Below are positions 53,666 through 62,076 of a DNA stretch of 64,000 bases, piece by piece. Where the stretch lies: positions 1-64,000 of the forward strand of contig JACDOF010000014.1 of NCBI GenBank assembly GCA_017656235.1. The letters run 5' to 3'. The DNA is from Brevibacillus sp. GTDB lineage: Bacteria; Bacillota; Bacilli; Brevibacillales; Brevibacillaceae. Position numbers and translations under genes: made by a program. The notes under the pieces were generated by a model that was not told where the DNA came from, searched no databases, and saw nothing but the letters and a program-made list of their open reading frames with translations. Numbering within the stretch: position 1 is the first letter of the stretch; each line of letters begins with the position of its first letter.

Positions 53666-54940
53666 GTGGACAGGGTTGTAAACTTTCTGGACAGGTATTT
53701 TTCCGGACCGGTAGCGCGATTGGCTGAGCAGCGTCATTTGCGAGCCATTCGCGACGGCGTCATTTCCGCATTACCCTTTATTATCATCGGCAGTTTTTTC
53801 CTGATTATTGCATTTCCTCCGGTACCTGCTGATTGGGCCATCGCCCAGTGGGCAAAAGAGCATGTGTTGGAAATCTTGATTCCTTATCGACTTACCATGT
53901 TCATCATGTCACTTTATATCGCGTACGGCATCGGCCACAATCTGGCCAAGAGCTACAATGTTGATCCGCTGGCAGGTGCCCAGATTGCCATCGCGGCCTA
54001 TTTGCTCACCATTGCGCCCAAAGTGATGGACGGCGTTGGATATGTCCTGCCAATGACCAACTTGGGCGGTCATGGTTTGTTTGTGGCGATGTTGTCTTCT
54101 ATTTTTGCCGTGGAGATTCTGCGCATCTGCAAACAAAAAAACATCACAATCAAAATGCCGGAGCAAGTGCCGCCGTCATTGATTCGTTCTTTCGAAGCCC
54201 TGATCCCGGTAGCGATTGTGATTGTTCTGATGACGATGATCACCGTTGTGCTTGGCCTTGACTTGCACTCATTGGTTGATAAACTGGTCGCCCCGCTCGT
54301 TCAGGCTGGGGATAGTCTGCCAGGTATCCTGATCCCGGTCTTCCTGATTACGTTTTTCTGGGCATTTGGAATCCATGGCGTCTCCATCGTTGGAACCATA
54401 GCACGGCCGCTGTGGGAAGTTTACCTTGCCAAAAACGCAGAAGCCGTGGCAGCGGGGGAAACGATTCCACATGTTGCGCCGGAAACATTTTACCAGTGGT
54501 TCATCTGGATTGGTGGCTCCGGGGCTACCCTGGGACTCGTAATCTGCATGTTGTTCTTCTCCCAATCCAAATACAGCAGAACGTTGGGTAGAACAGCCGT
54601 TGTGCCGGGAATCTTCAATATTAACGAACCAGTCATTTTCGGGGTGCCCATTGTATTAAACCCAACGATGATCATTCCGTTTGTGCTGACACCGCTGATT
54701 ACGGCGACACTCTCCTATTTTGCAACCGTACTGGGGTTTGTAAATCCAACGTATATCATGCCTCCGTGGACGCTGCCCGCACCAATTGGCGCTTACCTGG
54801 CCACCGGAGGCGATTGGAGAGCCGTTATTCTTGTTTTCATCAACATCGCGATTTCATTCGTCGTATACTTCCCGTTCTTTAAAATGTACGAGAAGAAAAT
54901 CCTGGAACAGGAAAAAATGGAAGAAACGGTTGGGGCGTAA
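53666..54940 (+). CDS. PTS lactose/cellobiose-family IIC component
   Basis: The 424-residue protein starts at GTG 53666 behind AAGGGAGG. About ten membrane helices and the family motifs (IRDGVISALPFIIIGSFFLI, FFWAFGIHGVSIVG, PGIFNINEPVIFGVPIVLNP) identify a CelB-type permease. The conserved NEP(V)IFG holds the catalytic Glu. It imports a beta-disaccharide as its 6'-phosphate. Confidence 0.96.
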   Translation: MDRVVNFLDRYFSGPVARLAEQRHLRAIRDGVISALPFIIIGSFFLIIAFPPVPADWAIAQWAKEHVLEILIPYRLTMFIMSLYIAYGIGHNLAKSYNVDPLAGAQIAIAAYLLTIAPKVMDGVGYVLPMTNLGGHGLFVAMLSSIFAVEILRICKQKNITIKMPEQVPPSLIRSFEALIPVAIVIVLMTMITVVLGLDLHSLVDKLVAPLVQAGDSLPGILIPVFLITFFWAFGIHGVSIVGTIARPLWEVYLAKNAEAVAAGETIPHVAPETFYQWFIWIGGSGATLGLVICMLFFSQSKYSRTLGRTAVVPGIFNINEPVIFGVPIVLNPTMIIPFVLTPLITATLSYFATVLGFVNPTYIMPPWTLPAPIGAYLATGGDWRAVILVFINIAISFVVYFPFFKMYEKKILEQEKMEETVGA

Positions 54941-54985
54941 CGAACTGCCGAAACAAGGCGTGGCAAGAGAGGAGAGGAAGAAGCG

Positions 54986-55270
54986 ATGGGCGACAGCAGC
55001 TTCATCCGGTTTCGTTTTCGCAGCGCTTTCTTTTTCCTTGCATTTGTGGTAGCCGCAAACCTGATCTTTACTCCCTTGCTTACCTTAATCGGGCTGACCA
55101 AGCAGGTAAGTTTGTTTATCCTCAACAGCCTGTCAGGCGGGATCGGAGTAACCATCGTTTTCCTCTATTTTGAAGGAAAATACAGGAACCGCACTCACGC
55201 ATGGAAGTTTTTTGCAGGCTCCTTGGTTGTTTGTACACTCGCCAGCTATTATCTGGTATTTCTGTTTTAG
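54986..55270 (+). CDS. Small three-span membrane protein within the PTS operon
   Basis: The 94-residue protein (MGDSSFIRFRFRSAFFFLAF) has three hydrophobic helices (about 13-35, 43-62, 75-94) and a Lys-rich loop. GAGAGGAG precedes the ATG. It lies between IIC and the GH4 gene, an unusual place for a non-PTS gene. It resembles no family I know; an accessory to the IIC permease is a guess from position. Confidence 0.6.
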   Translation: MGDSSFIRFRFRSAFFFLAFVVAANLIFTPLLTLIGLTKQVSLFILNSLSGGIGVTIVFLYFEGKYRNRTHAWKFFAGSLVVCTLASYYLVFLF

Positions 55271-55321
55271 GATAGAGAGATACATGGACGCATTCTTTCC
55301 AAGCGGAGGAGAGTCGGTATC

Positions 55322-56659
55322 GTGAAGGAAGACGGCGTAAAGATTGTCACCATTGGTGGCGGCTCCAGCTATACGCCGGAACTGGTGGAAGGATTTTTGA
55401 AGCGTTACGATGAATTGCCGGTCCGGGAGTTATGGCTGGTCGACATTGAAGAGGGAAAAGAGAAGCTGGAGATCGTGGGGAACTTGTGCAAGCGTATGGT
55501 CCGCAAAGCGGGCGTCCCCATGGATATTTATCTCACGCTTGATCGTCAGGAGGCGTTGGAAGACGCTGATTATGTCACAACGCAAATGCGTGTCGGCGGG
55601 TTGGCAGCGCGGATAAAAGACGAGCGCATCCCGCTGCGGCACGGTATCATTGGGCAAGAAACAAACGGAGCGGGTGGCTTGTTTAAGGCACTGCGGACGA
55701 TCCCCGTACTGCTGGAGATTGCGGAAGAAATGCATAAGCTGTGCCCGGATGCCTGGCTGATCAACTTTACCAATCCGGCGGGCATGGTTACCGAGGCGTT
55801 GCTGCGATACAGCCGGCACCAAAAGGTAATCGGGATTTGCAACGTGCCGATCACCACCAAGATGACGCTGGCAAAAATGCTGCAGGTGGACGAGCAGCGT
55901 CTTCACATCGACTTTGCCGGGTTAAATCATCTGGTGTACGGACTTCGTGTTCTGGTGGACGGCAGAGATGTGACCGCTGATGTGTTGGATTTGCTGGCTG
56001 CCCCGGAAACCCAAATGTCGATGCAAAACATCGCTCCGATCCCGTGGGAGCCTGCTTTTCTCAAGGCATTGGGGGTGATTCCGTGTCCCTATCACCGCTA
56101 CTACTACAAGACCAAACAAATTCTGGAGGAAGAACTGGCGGCCTTCGCCTCCGGAACCACACGCGCCGAAGTTGTGCAAAGGCTTGAAGACGAACTGTTT
56201 CGCCTGTACCGGGACAGAACGCTGGACAAAAAGCCTCCGCAGCTGGAAAAGCGCGGTGGTGCCTACTACAGCGATGCTGCCTGTCGTTTGATCTCTTCCC
56301 TGCACAACGACAAACGAGATATCCAGACCGTTAACGTTCGGAATGATGGAGCCATCCAGGGAATTCCCGATGATTCGGCGGTTGAGGTAAATTGCATCAT
56401 CACGAAAGCAGGACCCAAACCGCTTGCCGTAGGCGAACTTCCCGCCGCCATCAATGGACTGGTACAGCAAGTCAAGTCGTTTGAACGAGTTGCGGTTGAA
56501 GCAGCTGTAACCGGTTCCTATGAAAAGGCTCTGCTGGCGATGACGATCAATCCATTGGTGCCCGGTGATGAGGTAGCCAAAGCGGTCCTGGACGAGATGC
56601 TGGAAGCTCACAAGGAATATCTGCCGCAATTTTTTGGCCATGCCGGCAAGAGCACATGA
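55322..56659 (+). CDS. GH4 family 6-phospho-beta-glucosidase-like enzyme
   Basis: GH4 enzymes cleave phosphorylated disaccharides by an NAD- and Mn-dependent redox-elimination route. The 445-residue product starts at GTG 55322. The NAD loop is TIGGGSSYTPELVEG (about 9-23); metal and catalytic residues are in NFTNPAG, GICNVP (Cys near 174) and LNHLVYG (His near 202). The sequence type (CelF/LicH-like) suggests 6-phospho-beta-glucosides such as cellobiose 6'-phosphate. Confidence 0.94.
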   Translation: MKEDGVKIVTIGGGSSYTPELVEGFLKRYDELPVRELWLVDIEEGKEKLEIVGNLCKRMVRKAGVPMDIYLTLDRQEALEDADYVTTQMRVGGLAARIKDERIPLRHGIIGQETNGAGGLFKALRTIPVLLEIAEEMHKLCPDAWLINFTNPAGMVTEALLRYSRHQKVIGICNVPITTKMTLAKMLQVDEQRLHIDFAGLNHLVYGLRVLVDGRDVTADVLDLLAAPETQMSMQNIAPIPWEPAFLKALGVIPCPYHRYYYKTKQILEEELAAFASGTTRAEVVQRLEDELFRLYRDRTLDKKPPQLEKRGGAYYSDAACRLISSLHNDKRDIQTVNVRNDGAIQGIPDDSAVEVNCIITKAGPKPLAVGELPAAINGLVQQVKSFERVAVEAAVTGSYEKALLAMTINPLVPGDEVAKAVLDEMLEAHKEYLPQFFGHAGKST

Positions 56660-56681
56660 GACAGCAGGGAGGAAGAGAAAC

Positions 56682-57014
56682 ATGGAGCATTTGATGAAAA
56701 ACGAACAGGATATTTTTAACATCATTGTCCACAGTGGAAACGCCCGAGGACTTGCGTTTGAGGCGTTGACAGAGGCAGAAGAATACCGCTTCGGCAAGGC
56801 CGAAGAATTGATGAAGCAGGCTGACGAGGAGTTAACTCTGGCCCACAAAACCCAAACCGCATTGATTCAGGCGGAGTTAAACGGCAGCGGCCCGGAAAAA
56901 TCGCTTTTGATGATTCATGCCCAGGATCATCTGATGACCGCCATGAGCGAGTACAAACTGATTGAACACATGATTCGGATTATCAAGAAACTAAAGGCGG
57001 AGCAAAACAGATAA
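56682..57014 (+). CDS. PTS lactose/cellobiose-family IIA component
   Basis: ATG 56682 (MEHLMKNEQDIFNIIVHSG) follows AGGGAGG; 110 residues. The helical IIA fold has the phospho-His in MIHAQDHLMTA (near residue 78-82) and the metal Asp beside it. It takes phosphate from HPr to IIB. It follows the GH4 gene by 20 bases. Confidence 0.95.
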   Translation: MEHLMKNEQDIFNIIVHSGNARGLAFEALTEAEEYRFGKAEELMKQADEELTLAHKTQTALIQAELNGSGPEKSLLMIHAQDHLMTAMSEYKLIEHMIRIIKKLKAEQNR

Positions 57015-57051
57015 CAACCATATGGGAACGGTACAGGGAGGTGCAAGGTGG

Positions 57052-58134
57052 GTGAACCGGCTTGGCATTTCAATCTACCCGGAACATTCAACTGTCGAAA
57101 AGGATAAGGAATACGTGGATCTGGCGCATTCGCATGGGTTTACCCGAGTGTTTACCTGCTTGTTATCCGTTGAAGGCGACGCAGAGAGCATCTTGGCCGA
57201 CTTCCGGGAGATCATCGAGTATGCCAATCAGCGGGACATGCAGGTGATCGTCGATATTGCACCGCGGGTGTTTGCCAAATTGGGGATTTCCTATAACGAT
57301 TTGTCTTTCTTCCACAAACTGGGAGCTTACGGTATTCGCCTAGACCTTGGATTTACCGGGCATGAGGAAGCCTTGATGACCTACAATCCCTACGGCTTGA
57401 AAATCGAAGTGAACATGAGCAGTGGCACGAAATATATCGACAACCTGTTCACACATCAGCCGAATCGGCATAACCTGATAGCTTCCCACAACTTTTATCC
57501 GCATCGCTACAGCGGATTATCCCTTGCCCACTTTCTTGCCTGCAGCAAGCAGTACAAGGAGTACGGTATTCGGACGGCGGCGTTCGTCAACTCACAGACA
57601 GCAACCTTTGGTCCATGGCCCATTATGGAAGGTATGTGCACGCTGGAAATGCACAGGTACCTGCCCATTGATGTACAGGCAAAGCATCTGTTTGCAACCG
57701 GCTTGATTGATGATGTGATCATCGCAAACGCCTATGCCTCCGAGGAGGAATTGCGTGCGCTGAAGCAGGTGAATCCCGAAATGCTGACGTTTCGTGTGGA
57801 TCTGCACGAGACGATTACGGAGGTGGAGCAAAAAATCGTACTGGATGAACTTCACGTGTACCGCGGCGATGTTTCCGACTACCTGATCCGGTCCACACAA
57901 TCGCGCATCAAATACAGGGAGGAGGCATTTCCCCCTACTTATACCCCGCCGATTCGGCGTGGTGATATTTTAATCGAAAACGAACGGTACGGCCAGTACA
58001 AGGGAGAACTGCAGATCGCTCTTCAGGACATGGAAAACACAGGCAAGACCAATGTGGTAGGGCGCATTGTAGAGGAGGAGCTTTTCCTTTTGGACTATTT
58101 GCAGCCATGGAGCAAATTTTCTTTTACCCGATGA
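57052..58134 (+). CDS. DUF871 / MupG-like phospho-sugar hydrolase
   Basis: Start is taken as GTG 57052 (MNRLGISIYPEHSTVEKDK) behind GGGAGG; an ATG at 57022 lacks a ribosome site. The 360 residues show a TIM-barrel (about 1-245: GFTRVFTCLLSVEG, DIAPRVFAKLGI, GIRLDLGFTG, HNFYPHRYSGLS) and a small cyclophilin-like C-terminal domain (about 250-358). DUF871 proteins include MupG, which cleaves MurNAc 6-phosphate-GlcNAc. With the GH4 enzyme it may let the operon handle more than one phospho-disaccharide. Confidence 0.88.
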   Translation: MNRLGISIYPEHSTVEKDKEYVDLAHSHGFTRVFTCLLSVEGDAESILADFREIIEYANQRDMQVIVDIAPRVFAKLGISYNDLSFFHKLGAYGIRLDLGFTGHEEALMTYNPYGLKIEVNMSSGTKYIDNLFTHQPNRHNLIASHNFYPHRYSGLSLAHFLACSKQYKEYGIRTAAFVNSQTATFGPWPIMEGMCTLEMHRYLPIDVQAKHLFATGLIDDVIIANAYASEEELRALKQVNPEMLTFRVDLHETITEVEQKIVLDELHVYRGDVSDYLIRSTQSRIKYREEAFPPTYTPPIRRGDILIENERYGQYKGELQIALQDMENTGKTNVVGRIVEEELFLLDYLQPWSKFSFTR

Positions 58135-58182
58135 GGTGTTAGAGGAGCAACAGAGATGGAGCAAGCCCTTAACGAAAGCGAG

Positions 58183-58217
58183 AGGGACACCTTGCCTTTT
58201 CAGGGAGGTGTCCCTTG
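58183..58217. terminator. Terminator between PTS operon and K+ channel gene
   Basis: AGGGACACCT (58183-58192) pairs with AGGTGTCCCT (58206-58215). Both flanking genes end here. Confidence 0.7.
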
Positions 58218-58227
58218 CTCTGGTCGA

Positions 58228-59259
58228 TCAAGCCTGCCGCAAACGTTGATATGTCTCCTTGTCGCAGATGACAAACAGGCGGGCATCCTCCGCAATGGTC
58301 TCATCCAGGCGGCGATTGATGTTGAGATGCTGCCCTTCGGAGACGAGTGTAGCCCCTTCGCTTAACAGTTCGGTAAATGCGTCCCGGTAGGTTTTCCAAT
58401 GGGGCCGTTTCTTGATCTCGTACAGATCGTCTCCCACCTGTGTCGACAAGAGCTGCGTCACGATTTTGGAGGCACCGGGACTGAAAGCGGAGCGGACGGC
58501 CAATTGCGATACCGTGTCGGTTCCGAGGATGAATTCGTCGACGTTGACATGTATGAAGTTCTGAATATTGTCCCTGTCTTTCACTTCCACGATCGTGTAG
58601 ATGTCGCTGTAATGGCGCTCAATCGCCGTTGCAATCAGCAGGGTTTTGCCATCGATAAAGGAAGTGTCGCGGATGACGTTTTGATACTCCGTTACCTCGT
58701 TGGCAAAGATAAAGGCGGCTTTGGCTTTGGCCAGGTTGGCTCGTTCCATCGTGTCCTTGTGTACGGGATTGCCCTGGATATAATGGACCCTGTTATGAGT
58801 GATAGGTGTTTTCGCAAGCTGGTCAATCAGCACGACTTCTACGGCAGGGTCGCTGTTCAGGATTTCCTGGATGGCCAGTTCTGCATTTTTGCTCCAGTCG
58901 ATGATCACGAAATGGTTTTCGCCTTGGTAACGCAACTTCCCTTCCTCCTTTTTCCGGTTGTAAACAAAAATGAAGTCTACCGTTTTGCTGATGACGACCG
59001 AGATCAGGCCGATGCCGAAGATGTACAGAAAAATGCCGAGGAACTTGCCGGCAACCGTCTGCGGATAAAAGTCGCCGTATCCGACCGTCGTAACGGTTGT
59101 CATCACCCACCAGAAACCGTTAAACGGATTTTCATACGTGTCCGGCTCCAGCCAGTAGATCAAAAACGAACTGATCAGGATCAATAAAGTGGACACGAGA
59201 AAAATGAAACGACTGCTTACCTGTATGAATCGCAAAAAGAGTTTTTGGAAAAATATCAT
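58228..59259 (-). CDS. Potassium channel with TrkA-N regulatory domain
   Basis: ATG 59259 (MIFFQKLFLRFIQVS) follows GGAGGGG; 343 residues. Two membrane helices flank the K+ selectivity filter TVGYGD (near residue 58-63), then an RCK/TrkA-N domain (about 110-230; VIIDWSKNAELAI, YIQGNPVHKDTMERANL) and a C-terminal TrkA-C-like part. It resembles YugO of B. subtilis and may be gated by nucleotides such as c-di-AMP, as known for some relatives. Confidence 0.93.
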   Translation of the reverse strand: MIFFQKLFLRFIQVSSRFIFLVSTLLILISSFLIYWLEPDTYENPFNGFWWVMTTVTTVGYGDFYPQTVAGKFLGIFLYIFGIGLISVVISKTVDFIFVYNRKKEEGKLRYQGENHFVIIDWSKNAELAIQEILNSDPAVEVVLIDQLAKTPITHNRVHYIQGNPVHKDTMERANLAKAKAAFIFANEVTEYQNVIRDTSFIDGKTLLIATAIERHYSDIYTIVEVKDRDNIQNFIHVNVDEFILGTDTVSQLAVRSAFSPGASKIVTQLLSTQVGDDLYEIKKRPHWKTYRDAFTELLSEGATLVSEGQHLNINRRLDETIAEDARLFVICDKETYQRLRQA

Positions 59260-59399
59260 CCCGCACCCCTCCAACAATCGCCATACGAACCTTATTCTTT
59301 TCTAAAGTATAACAACCTGTATCTGCATTCAACCTGTAACCACGACTGATTGCCCGCTACCCCAAGATCCCGTCGGGGGCATCCACGAAAATAATAGAA

Positions 59400-59429
59400 A
59401 AAACCTGCTACCTTCGAGGATAACAGGTT
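59400..59429 (-). terminator. Terminator of the pirin gene
   Basis: On the minus strand AAACCTG and CAGGTTT (59429-59423, 59406-59400) form the stem, followed by TTTTTCTATTATTTT. Confidence 0.75.
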
Positions 59430-59443
59430 TAGGCAGACATGTA

Positions 59444-60148
59444 TCAAACCAAATCAATCAGCATGAAACGCGCTCCCGTTTTGGTGGTCAGATTCAATTC
59501 GGTTGTATCCGTAATGCGCGCTGAATCACGCCTGCTTAACGTCGTATCACCATTGATCACAACATCGCCCTCGATGACAAACAAAAAGATTCTGCGGCCG
59601 CTCTGTTGGGTAAAGGTGATCTGCTTGTCTTTCTCCAAATCAGACAAATAGATGGTTAAATCCTGATGGATATGGGCCACATCATCAGAAGACGGGTTCC
59701 TGGTTACAACGGGAAGAAGCTGATTTTTCATCTTGTTTACATCAAAGTTTGTTTGTTGATAGGAAGGGGGCAAACCGGTTTCCTCCGGCAGAAACCACAT
59801 CTGCAAAAAGTTCACGTCTTCTGTAGAAGAGGGATTCATCTCTGAATGAACCACCCCTGTTCCGGCCGTCATTCGCTGCACTCCTCCAAAGGTTGTGGTT
59901 GCAGTATGGCCGGTACTGTCCTTATGCTCCAAATAACCTTTCAACACGATTGACACGATTTCCATCTCTTCATGGGGGTGGGGACCAAACCCCATGCCAG
60001 GCTTTACGATATCATCGTTTAATACGCGCAGCGAACCAAAGTTCATGTTTTGCGGATCGTAATACTCTGCAAAGGAAAAGCTAAAGCTGCTTTTCAGCCA
60101 TCCGTGGTCAGCCGTATATCGCGATTCTGCGGGATAAACGTTGATCAT
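59444..60148 (-). CDS. Pirin family protein (quercetinase-like cupin)
   Basis: ATG 60148 (MINVYPAESRYTADHGWLKS) follows GAGGTG; 234 residues. It is a bicupin with metal ligands in the first cupin: HPHEEMEIVS (His-His-Glu) and GGVQRMTAGTGVVHSEMN (His near 102). Members of the YhhW/YxaG-like group act on quercetin or other quinone-like compounds. A putative MhqR operator overlaps its start site, in line with a role in quinone or electrophile stress. Confidence 0.92.
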   Translation of the reverse strand: MINVYPAESRYTADHGWLKSSFSFSFAEYYDPQNMNFGSLRVLNDDIVKPGMGFGPHPHEEMEIVSIVLKGYLEHKDSTGHTATTTFGGVQRMTAGTGVVHSEMNPSSTEDVNFLQMWFLPEETGLPPSYQQTNFDVNKMKNQLLPVVTRNPSSDDVAHIHQDLTIYLSDLEKDKQITFTQQSGRRIFLFVIEGDVVINGDTTLSRRDSARITDTTELNLTTKTGARFMLIDLV

Positions 60149-60241
60149 TGAAAACACCTCTCTCGATATTACTACCACTCTCTCCCTTTCGTGGACACCG
60201 GAGTCGTGGTATGAAAAAAACAAAATATCTCGAATGAAATT

Positions 60242-60293
60242 ATCTCGAATTCGAAACAAATCATATTATACTGCAGCGTTTTTTGTCAACCAA
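60242..60293 (-). promoter_or_regulatory. Promoter of the pirin gene with MhqR-like operator
   Basis: On the minus strand TTGGTT (60293-60288), 17 bases, TATAAT (60270-60265). The plus-strand sequence ATCTCGAATTCGAAAC (60242-60257) lies at the start site; it agrees with the MhqR box ATCTCGAA-TTCGAGAT except at the last three bases. A second TATCTCGAAT copy is at 60226-60235. Confidence 0.6.
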
Positions 60294-60295
60294 AG

Positions 60296-60443
60296 GAGAG
60301 CTGATCCGCAGTCGATTATTCTGGGGGGCTTGATTCGGACCAAAGAACAGACGAGCGAAGCCCTGCGGCACGGTGCAGATGCGGTATCGCTCAGCAAACC
60401 GGGGTTGTGGCACGTCCTTGCGCAAACGAAGCCAGAGGGATGA
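60296..60443 (+). pseudogene. C-terminal relic of a GlpP-type antiterminator
   Basis: The frame reads DPQSIILGGLIRTKEQTSEALRHGADAVSLSKPGLW, matching the end of GlpP (glycerol 3-phosphate-responsive mRNA-binding antiterminator; its GGLI.TKE.. phosphate loop). About 48 residues of the usual 180-190 remain and there is no start. It is a remnant left after loss of the glpP gene. Confidence 0.7.
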
Positions 60444-60512
60444 ACCCCGCATTTGTCCTCCACATAAGATGGAAAGAGCCGATAATGGCACATTTTAGGA
60501 GGAGGTTGTTTT

Positions 60513-61052
60513 ATTTACGCATATCCTTGGCTGGTCCACTACCTGCCGGTCTCGACCTATTATCCAGAGGAGAGCGGAACGGCTCGTGCGATTGCACACA
60601 TCAAAGGGGGACCGCTGGCGCCCCAACTTCGCGGCACCGTGGTATTTACCGATGTTTCCGGCGGAGCAGAGGTGTGTGCAGAGATATCCGGGCTTCCGCC
60701 CTATCAGCCGGGAAGCGCCAATCAAGCTCCGATTGGGCCGCACGGTTTTCACATCCATGAAAACGGAAGTTGTGAAATAGGCGATCCGGATAATCCGTTT
60801 CAAGCCGCAGGCGAACACTGGAATCCGACCGACCAGCCGCACGGCAATCACGCTGGTGACTTCCCCGTTCTCTTTTCCAACAACGGTTACGCTTGGATGT
60901 GCTTTTTTACGAATCGCTTTCGGGTGGCAGACGTGATTGGAAAAACGGTCATCATCCATCAAAATCCGGACGATTACCGGACACAACCGGCTGGCGACTC
61001 CGGCAAGCGATTGGCGTGCGGCATTATCCAGCCGTACCGGGAAAACATTTGA
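60513..61052 (+). CDS. sodC: Copper/zinc superoxide dismutase-like protein, apparent ATT start
   Basis: The frame is open only from the TAA at 60483 and has no ATG, GTG or TTG until GTG 60639, inside the conserved fold. AGGAGGAGG ends 7 bases before ATT 60513, giving MYAYPWLVHYLPVSTYYP and 179 residues. It has the Cu/Zn ligands in GFHIHENGSC, HWNPTDQPHGNHAGDFP and VIIHQNPDD, the Cys pair and the end RLACGII. No signal peptide is seen, as in B. subtilis YojM-like proteins of this type. The AUU start is unusual; a start from a lost ATG is the alternative. Confidence 0.85.
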   Translation: MYAYPWLVHYLPVSTYYPEESGTARAIAHIKGGPLAPQLRGTVVFTDVSGGAEVCAEISGLPPYQPGSANQAPIGPHGFHIHENGSCEIGDPDNPFQAAGEHWNPTDQPHGNHAGDFPVLFSNNGYAWMCFFTNRFRVADVIGKTVIIHQNPDDYRTQPAGDSGKRLACGIIQPYRENI

Positions 61053-61095
61053 TATTTTTTCTTGCGCAGGGAAATCATTCGTGATACAGTTAAAA

Positions 61096-61113
61096 CATCA
61101 AAAAAATTTGATG
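61096..61113 (+). promoter_or_regulatory. ArsR operator upstream of arsR
   Basis: CATCAAA-AAAA-TTTGATG is an 18-base palindrome matching the ATCAAA/TTTGAT ArsR sites at 61470 and 61492. It lies just before the arsR start, implying autoregulation. Confidence 0.8.
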
Positions 61114-61125
61114 CAGGTGACAGCA

Positions 61126-61452
61126 ATGAAGCAACTGCCGCTATTGAGCAGCATGGACGAAACGTTTGAACGGTATGAAGCAAAGTTCAAGGCTCTGGCC
61201 GATAAGAAGAGATTGCAAATCATGTACGAATTGACGCAGCGGGGAAAGGTTTGTGTATGTGATTTGGCGGAGATCATGGGGATGGCCCAGTCCAAGTTGT
61301 CCTATCACTTAAAGATTCTTCTTGATGCCGGTCTGATCACAAAAGAGACAGATGGGACCTGGAACTACTACGAATTAAATCATGGCGAGGTCAATCACCT
61401 TCTTTCCGAGGAACTTTGCTGCATTTTTCGCGCCAGCAATCATTGCTGCTAG
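61126..61452 (+). CDS. arsR: ArsR/SmtB-family arsenic repressor
   Basis: ATG 61126 (MKQLPLLSSMDETFERYEAKF) follows AGGTGA; an ATG at 61111 is in the operator. The 108-residue winged-helix protein has Cys43-Val-Cys45-Asp-Leu at the start of the DNA-reading helix (the As(III) pair of classical ArsR) and extra cysteines at the C-terminus (ELCC, NHCC). As(III) binding would release DNA. It is followed by two further operators and arsI. Confidence 0.92.
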   Translation: MKQLPLLSSMDETFERYEAKFKALADKKRLQIMYELTQRGKVCVCDLAEIMGMAQSKLSYHLKILLDAGLITKETDGTWNYYELNHGEVNHLLSEELCCIFRASNHCC

Positions 61453-61469
61453 GTTTTTTTACACCAAAC

Positions 61470-61507
61470 ATCAAATTTTTTTGATAAAAACATCAAATTA
61501 TTTTGAT
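61470..61507 (+). promoter_or_regulatory. Two ArsR operators upstream of arsI
   Basis: ATCAAATTTTTTTGAT (61470-61485) and ATCAAATTATTTTGAT (61492-61507), centre to centre 22 bases (two helical turns), just ahead of the arsI start. Confidence 0.85.
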
Positions 61508-61523
61508 ATAGGGAGGATTGCCC

Positions 61524-61973
61524 ATGAAGTACGTTCACGTCGGCATCAATGTGACAAACCTGGAGAAATCGATCGCCTTTTACTCCAAGCTGTTTGGTAC
61601 CGATCCGGTAAAGGTAAAACCGGATTATGCCAAGTTCCTTCTTGAGTCACCAGGGTTGAACTTTACACTCAACGCCAGGCAGGAAGTGAGTGGGAATCAG
61701 GTCAGTCACTTTGGTTTTCAGGTAGCCTCTACGGAAGAAGTCCTTGCCCACAAAGACCGCTTGGAGAAGCTCGGTTTGTTCGCAGATAAGGATGAATTCA
61801 ACACAGTCTGCTGCTACGCGACTCAAGATAAATTTTGGGTTCGCGACCCGGACGGCAACGAATGGGAGTTTTTCTATACGAAATCGGATGCTGACATCCC
61901 TCATGATGAGGCGAGTGCTTGCTGCACTCAGGATACAAAAGCGAAGAAGCAGTTTCACCGATGTTCCTCGTGA
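61524..61973 (+). CDS. arsI: ArsI organoarsenical C-As lyase
   Basis: ArsI demethylates trivalent methylarsenite to As(III). ATG 61524 (MKYVHVGINVTNLEKSIAFY) follows GGGAGG; 149 residues. Its metal ligands are in the positions reported for ArsI: His5, His62, Glu115, and the substrate thiols are the vicinal pair Cys96-Cys97. A C-terminal Cys-rich tail (SACC, HRCSS) is also present. The vicinal CC separates it from other glyoxalase/bleomycin-resistance proteins. It shares ArsR operators with arsR; no ArsM or efflux gene is near. Confidence 0.94.
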   Translation: MKYVHVGINVTNLEKSIAFYSKLFGTDPVKVKPDYAKFLLESPGLNFTLNARQEVSGNQVSHFGFQVASTEEVLAHKDRLEKLGLFADKDEFNTVCCYATQDKFWVRDPDGNEWEFFYTKSDADIPHDEASACCTQDTKAKKQFHRCSS

Positions 61974-61995
61974 AAAATACCAGTTTCATGTAAAG

Positions 61996-62036
61996 AAGGA
62001 GAATCAGCAGATGAAGCCGATTCTCCTTGTGTGTTT
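61996..62036 (+). terminator. Terminator after arsI
   Basis: AAGGAGAATC (61996-62005) pairs with GATTCTCCTT (62019-62028), then GTGTGTTTT. It lies inside a weak 35-codon frame (62011-62118). Confidence 0.8.
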
Positions 62037-62076
62037 TGCACCAGGCAGTTATGTAGAGCTGCTGCCAGTGCTGTGC

